Part shown: piece by piece, positions 60,701-64,000 of the stretch
Layout of the letters: every line of letters begins with the position of its first letter
Position numbering within the stretch: position 1 is the first letter of the stretch
Assembly (NCBI RefSeq): GCF_026914265.1
Contig: NC_069129.1
Span: forward strand, 12,554,269-12,618,268
Reading direction: 5' to 3'
Length of the DNA: 64,000 nucleotides
Origin: Mya arenaria
Lineage: Eukaryota; Mollusca; Bivalvia; Myida; Myidae
Translations under genes and position numbers: made by a program
The notes under the pieces: generated by a model
Seen by the model: the letters and a program-made list of their open reading frames with translations, nothing else
Told to the model about the DNA's origin: nothing
The model's database searches: none

Positions 60701-63700
60701 ACATTAGCTGTTAATACTTGCCATGTTCAACCCCAAAATCATTATAATTCAGATTATCATCCATCGAAAAAACTGATTCATGACCATTCTAAAGAGAGCA
60801 ATATTTTAACACTGATGTCCATTCCACATAGAGTATTTAATAATCTGTTTTAAGGAAAAAAAGTAATACTTACTGCACCTACAACCCGAATTTTGCAGTT
60901 ATTGAGATTATACATAGTGAGCATGAAGCTCGAGCTGTTATAATTTCAATCACAAGGGTTAGGTGTATAAAGTGTTTGTACCATATTGTCCAGCAATAAG
61001 AAGTGTGACTACATTGAATTATACTAAATGAATCAATGGCAGCAACAGTACATGGCATAAACATTTTCATGTATACTTAATTAGTTTTTTTAGATAAGCT
61101 CAAAATTAGCAAAAATATGCCCCCCTCCCCCTTTTTTGTGGGGCATAATTATTTTGTCATAATGATAATCAGAGCAATTAATATATAAATAATAACAGGG
61201 CAATGCTAACATAGTTACTAATCATGAATCAGTTTTACGAGGACACATTTTTTTTTAAATCACCTGTGCTGATGGGATCTGGGTTGTTCGTTAAGGGAGC
61301 CATTTGAACTATACAATGACCCATTGCTTGAATAATGACTGAAATTCAAATTCCAAGCAAAATAGTGTTACCAGATTTACCATTTGTGGGTCATCTTAGG
61401 GCAAGGGCATTTAAAAAAAAATATCCCTCATACTTCTAACTTTAAGAGGCCCTGGTGCTTCAGAATTTATTTAGTATCAATTCAAATGTCATAAACCATT
61501 ATAGCATATAACCTCTCAAGAAAGCATAATTTTTTTTCTGAGAGCCATAAATCTTTCATTGTTTAAAATCAATTGTCCACATGGGTCTGTTAGATAATAA
61601 CTTACTTGTTCGAACATGGTAAGCCTACGGTTAATAGTCAACGGTTTAATCCGCAGCTTTACATACAGTGAAACTACATTTCATGCTTATACTGTTCAAG
61701 CTATATATTAGTGAAATTTGTTAAAACTTTTTTATGCTTTAATACATCTCTTTAACAGCCGCAAAACCCCCAAACTAAGGCTTGAAAGCAATCTTGAAAC
61801 ACAACTGACATTCCATAAATATGTAAATAAATATTAATCCAGCATTTGAGTATTATATCAGCAATTTGCCTTTGGCAAATACGTCAAGCACTAATTAACA
61901 AGCAAAATATTACAATTAAGATATGATCAAGTTATGGATAATACTTCAATAGAAGCTCTTATAATGAGATCAAACAAATCTGAGCAAATATTTTCCCTTT
62001 CCTTCCAGCATACAGAAATCAAAATTAGAACATAAATTCTCAATAAGCAATACAGACCACATCTAAAAAGATACATTTTAGATTTCTGATCAAAACATCA
62101 ATAATTTACAAACATTAAAGATAATAGCATTTATAATTACATGGAAATAAACCATGTTATATGTTTACAATAATTAAAAAAATATTTCTAAACTTTATTA
62201 TAAACAGAACTTGATTCCTTGGTTTCAGGATCATTCAATTATTTAGCTGAGAGTTTGATTTAAAATATGAAACAAAAATTCTAATTTTGTTGTCTATGAA
62301 CTCATTACATTACATTACCATTTATACATTGTCAATAGAATTGCTAATGAAAGTGTGAATTCAATGCTATAAAAAATACTTTATAATTTTTTAAACATAA
62401 GATTTTCCCCATGTTATTTCATCTACCATATGATCGACCATATTATCATTAATATCAATCTATGTCTGAAGCTAACGTTTAATACGACTACAAACTAAGA
62501 GATATTTACCCGCGTGTTGATATCGTCCTCCGATTTCTGATGTGATCTTTCGATCGACTGGCTCGATGGCTTTCCAACTCATCCTTTAAGTCAAGAATCT
62601 TCTGTTTCACATCTGGGTCTTCGGCAAGATCTGGGAAAGTTTGGTCAACGTATAATACAATCATGTGTTACAGGTTCATTCAAGTTCTTAGTCATAAAGT
62701 GTCATAATTTTATTTTGCAATATATTTATATTTTTCATTTTACAAATGGATCCTCAGCAAGATATATAGAAACATCATCTTTAGGTCGGCAATTTACAAA
62801 CAGTACAACATTACCTATTACAGATATTTCAAAAGACACTGAATAACAGCATGCTAACATGCTCTGGTTTAACCTTGGTACCTGGTCTATTTATAACCTA
62901 TAACAACCTTGAATACACCGGGCAAATTGAAAGCAGAAACCATGTACTAATGAATAATTAATAAGATGTAATTCCGGTCATTTGATTGGACTTTGAAACA
63001 AACCTCAGGCAATACAGAAATAGCCGAGAAGTTACGGCTGAATATGAATATTCATGCATTAAAAAGTTTAACTAGCCTAATTTCCCACAGTATATTCTGT
63101 TGAGTAACGGAAATAGTAAAGCCCGGGTTCTGACAGCAAAACTACAAATTAGTCTCTGATTGATGAGTTGTTCAAATATCATAGAAACTTTAACAGAGTT
63201 AATTGTGATAAGACAAAACCATTTTTCACTAATAAAACATGTTACCGAACGGCGTTTCCCCAGTTCGTGTTTTTGCGTCTATTTCACAACCACTTTTGAC
63301 CAGGAGTTCTATCACCTCAGGCTGAAATTGGAAAACAAACTTATAGCTCTAACAACAAAAACATACATATTACACTTTCTTACTTTTGTCTTCAACAGTT
63401 TGTATGCATTATATAGATCTATAACAACATCCAGAGGAACTAAAGAAAATACAAATACTCATTTGTTGTTGTGTTTTGTCAATCAAATAAGGGACATAAC
63501 TCAATAAGTTTTAAAGCTTGATTTAAAGGTCTTGGTGCACATGTAAATATCAGCATTGTAATCATGCTTTTTTTGTTACTTTCTTGAATGTTTATTTTAG
63601 AGATCTTGATATTTGACAAGGACATCACCAAGACAATGACAATATCCTGACTCTTTCTATCTCAATGGGGTAAGAGTGGTCTAGGTGTCAGCCTTTCACG

Positions 63701-64000
63701 CCAGAGGTCATTGGTTCGATCCCCACCAGGGATACTTTCTCATGGCCTCTCAAAAAGGACACAGTACTGGTTTCTGCCCAGGAAACAGTCTTATGATTCT
63801 ATACACAGTCAGCTTTCTTCACAATCAAGCTTAAATATATTAGTATAATCTAACCAACTCTTTCACATATATCCAACACTTTGACATATATAACAGATTT
63901 GAACACATAACAATCACATATAAATTTACCTGAAGCCAACATGCAGCCGCGTGTATTGGCAGCCATCCATCTTCATCACGAGCTTCGAGGGACACGTGCT
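51797..64000 (-). CDS. PPP1R16-family protein phosphatase 1 regulatory subunit (MYPT3/TIMAP-like), 3' part
   Basis: Targets PP1 catalytic subunit to membranes. Exons on the minus strand, 5' to 3': 64000(partial)-63930, 63321-63246, 62630-62510, 53429-53309, 52963-51797; phases join. The first two encode ankyrin repeats (DEDGWLPIHAAACWLQ, then PEVIELLVKSGCEIDAKTRT). Next come DLAEDPDVKQKILDLKDELE and a basic SIRRTSMRTEKKPLFKKEAQ segment, matching the post-ankyrin region of vertebrate PPP1R16A/B, including the RRxS site. The last exon (388 residues) is hydrophilic, rich in S, Q, T, K, H and R, with a tandem repeat, and ends CCVIL-stop. CVIL is a CAAX box, and its final Leu favours geranylgeranylation. 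The KVxF PP1-binding motif and first ankyrin repeats would lie outside the window. R16A and R16B cannot be told apart here. The intron 53430-62509 is 9 kb. Confidence 0.88.
52320..52545 (-). repeat. Tandem repeat inside the PPP1R16-like coding exon
   Basis: Four in-frame units of about 17-18 residues with the pattern (T/A)AEK(Q/P/K)T(E/D)HRSHDTT(A/S)(K/Q)K, matched at DNA level by repeated TCGTGTCATGCGATC. The repeat enriches this disordered segment in His, Ser, Thr and Lys. Confidence 0.88.
57054..57117. repeat. 32 bp exact tandem duplication
   Basis: Two adjacent identical copies of GTTTTATCCTGTCATAGGAG plus GTGTTTGGAGAA. Confidence 0.9.
57790..58110. repeat. Dispersed repeat with internal duplication
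   Basis: GTGTTGC(A/C)TCTCAGAAGC then ACCATCACTTTT occurs twice 120 bp apart, each followed by a CCTTGGCTTTG(T/A)CC block. The CACCATGACCTTGGCTTTGA type of sequence is typical of bivalve dispersed repeats. Confidence 0.5.
61115..61147. repeat. Hairpin remnant of a repeat tail
   Basis: ATGCCCCCC..TTTTTTGTGGGGCAT is an imperfect hairpin like the terminal hairpin of the element at 16570-17160. Confidence 0.45.
63655..63790 (+). mobile_element. tRNA-derived SINE
   Basis: A tRNA-like head with GAGTGGTCTAGGTGTCAGCC (A-box region) and GGTTCGATCCCCACC (B-box) is followed by a body with CTGGTTTCTGCCCAGGAAAC, which resembles the conserved central domain of Meta-type animal SINEs. It lies in the PPP1R16-like intron between 63322 and 63929. 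It is not a tRNA gene because the acceptor stem does not pair. Confidence 0.62.

Larger units (their letters stand above)
53430..62509. other. Large intron of the PPP1R16-like gene
   Basis: 9.1 kb of AT-rich sequence with no exon that I can support. It contains the small duplications and repeats listed separately. Confidence 0.6.

Noticed and set aside
63680-63740. tRNA gene suggested by GGTTCGATCCC
   Set aside because: No acceptor-stem pairing and no anticodon arm that fits; a SINE head explains it.

Overview
The window looks like nuclear DNA from a bivalve mollusc. It is AT-rich and intron-rich, and it is packed with interspersed elements whose tails and inverted ends are typical of bivalve genomes. 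The species cannot be named from this sequence alone. Three conserved animal genes could be rebuilt exon by exon with consistent splice phases, and two further gene-like loci are damaged.

Layout from left to right. Positions 1-2700 hold a possible terminal exon of an upstream gene and a decayed LINE on the minus strand. Positions 2981-5615 hold a minus-strand B-box (TRIM-like) gene with a beta-propeller-like C-terminus and a one-base frameshift. Positions 5785-8025 are LINE, SINE-like and degenerate repeat remnants. Positions 8026-9220 hold a minus-strand sestrin pseudogene. Positions 11158-28756 hold a complete 19-exon peroxisomal Lon protease gene (LONP2) on the minus strand, which ends in the SKL peroxisomal signal. 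A 237 bp gap separates its ATG from that of gamma-SNAP (NAPG), a complete 10-exon gene on the plus strand (28994-38619). The two genes are therefore divergent and probably share a promoter region. Positions 38695-42443 hold a large repeat element with internal tandem copies. Positions 42444-51796 are intergenic with several minisatellites. From 51797 to the right edge lies the 3' part of a minus-strand PPP1R16 (MYPT3/TIMAP-type) gene, with ankyrin repeats, a repeated hydrophilic tail and a CVIL prenylation box. Its 5' end is outside the window.

The genes do not form a pathway. LONP2 acts in peroxisome protein quality control, gamma-SNAP in SNARE disassembly, PPP1R16 in targeting protein phosphatase 1 to membranes, and sestrins in stress and TORC1 signalling.

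The most unusual feature is inside LONP2. The exon segment encoding the AAA+ sensor-1/arginine-finger region, together with its 5' splice donor, has become a 92 bp tandem array of about 11 copies running into the following intron. Also notable are several distinct repeat families that share one plan (left end, 150-185 bp tandem core carrying GGGCCATAA, right end with a hairpin), X-box (RFX-type) palindromes carried by one such element, and a 17 bp minisatellite of about 1.6 kb in a NAPG intron.
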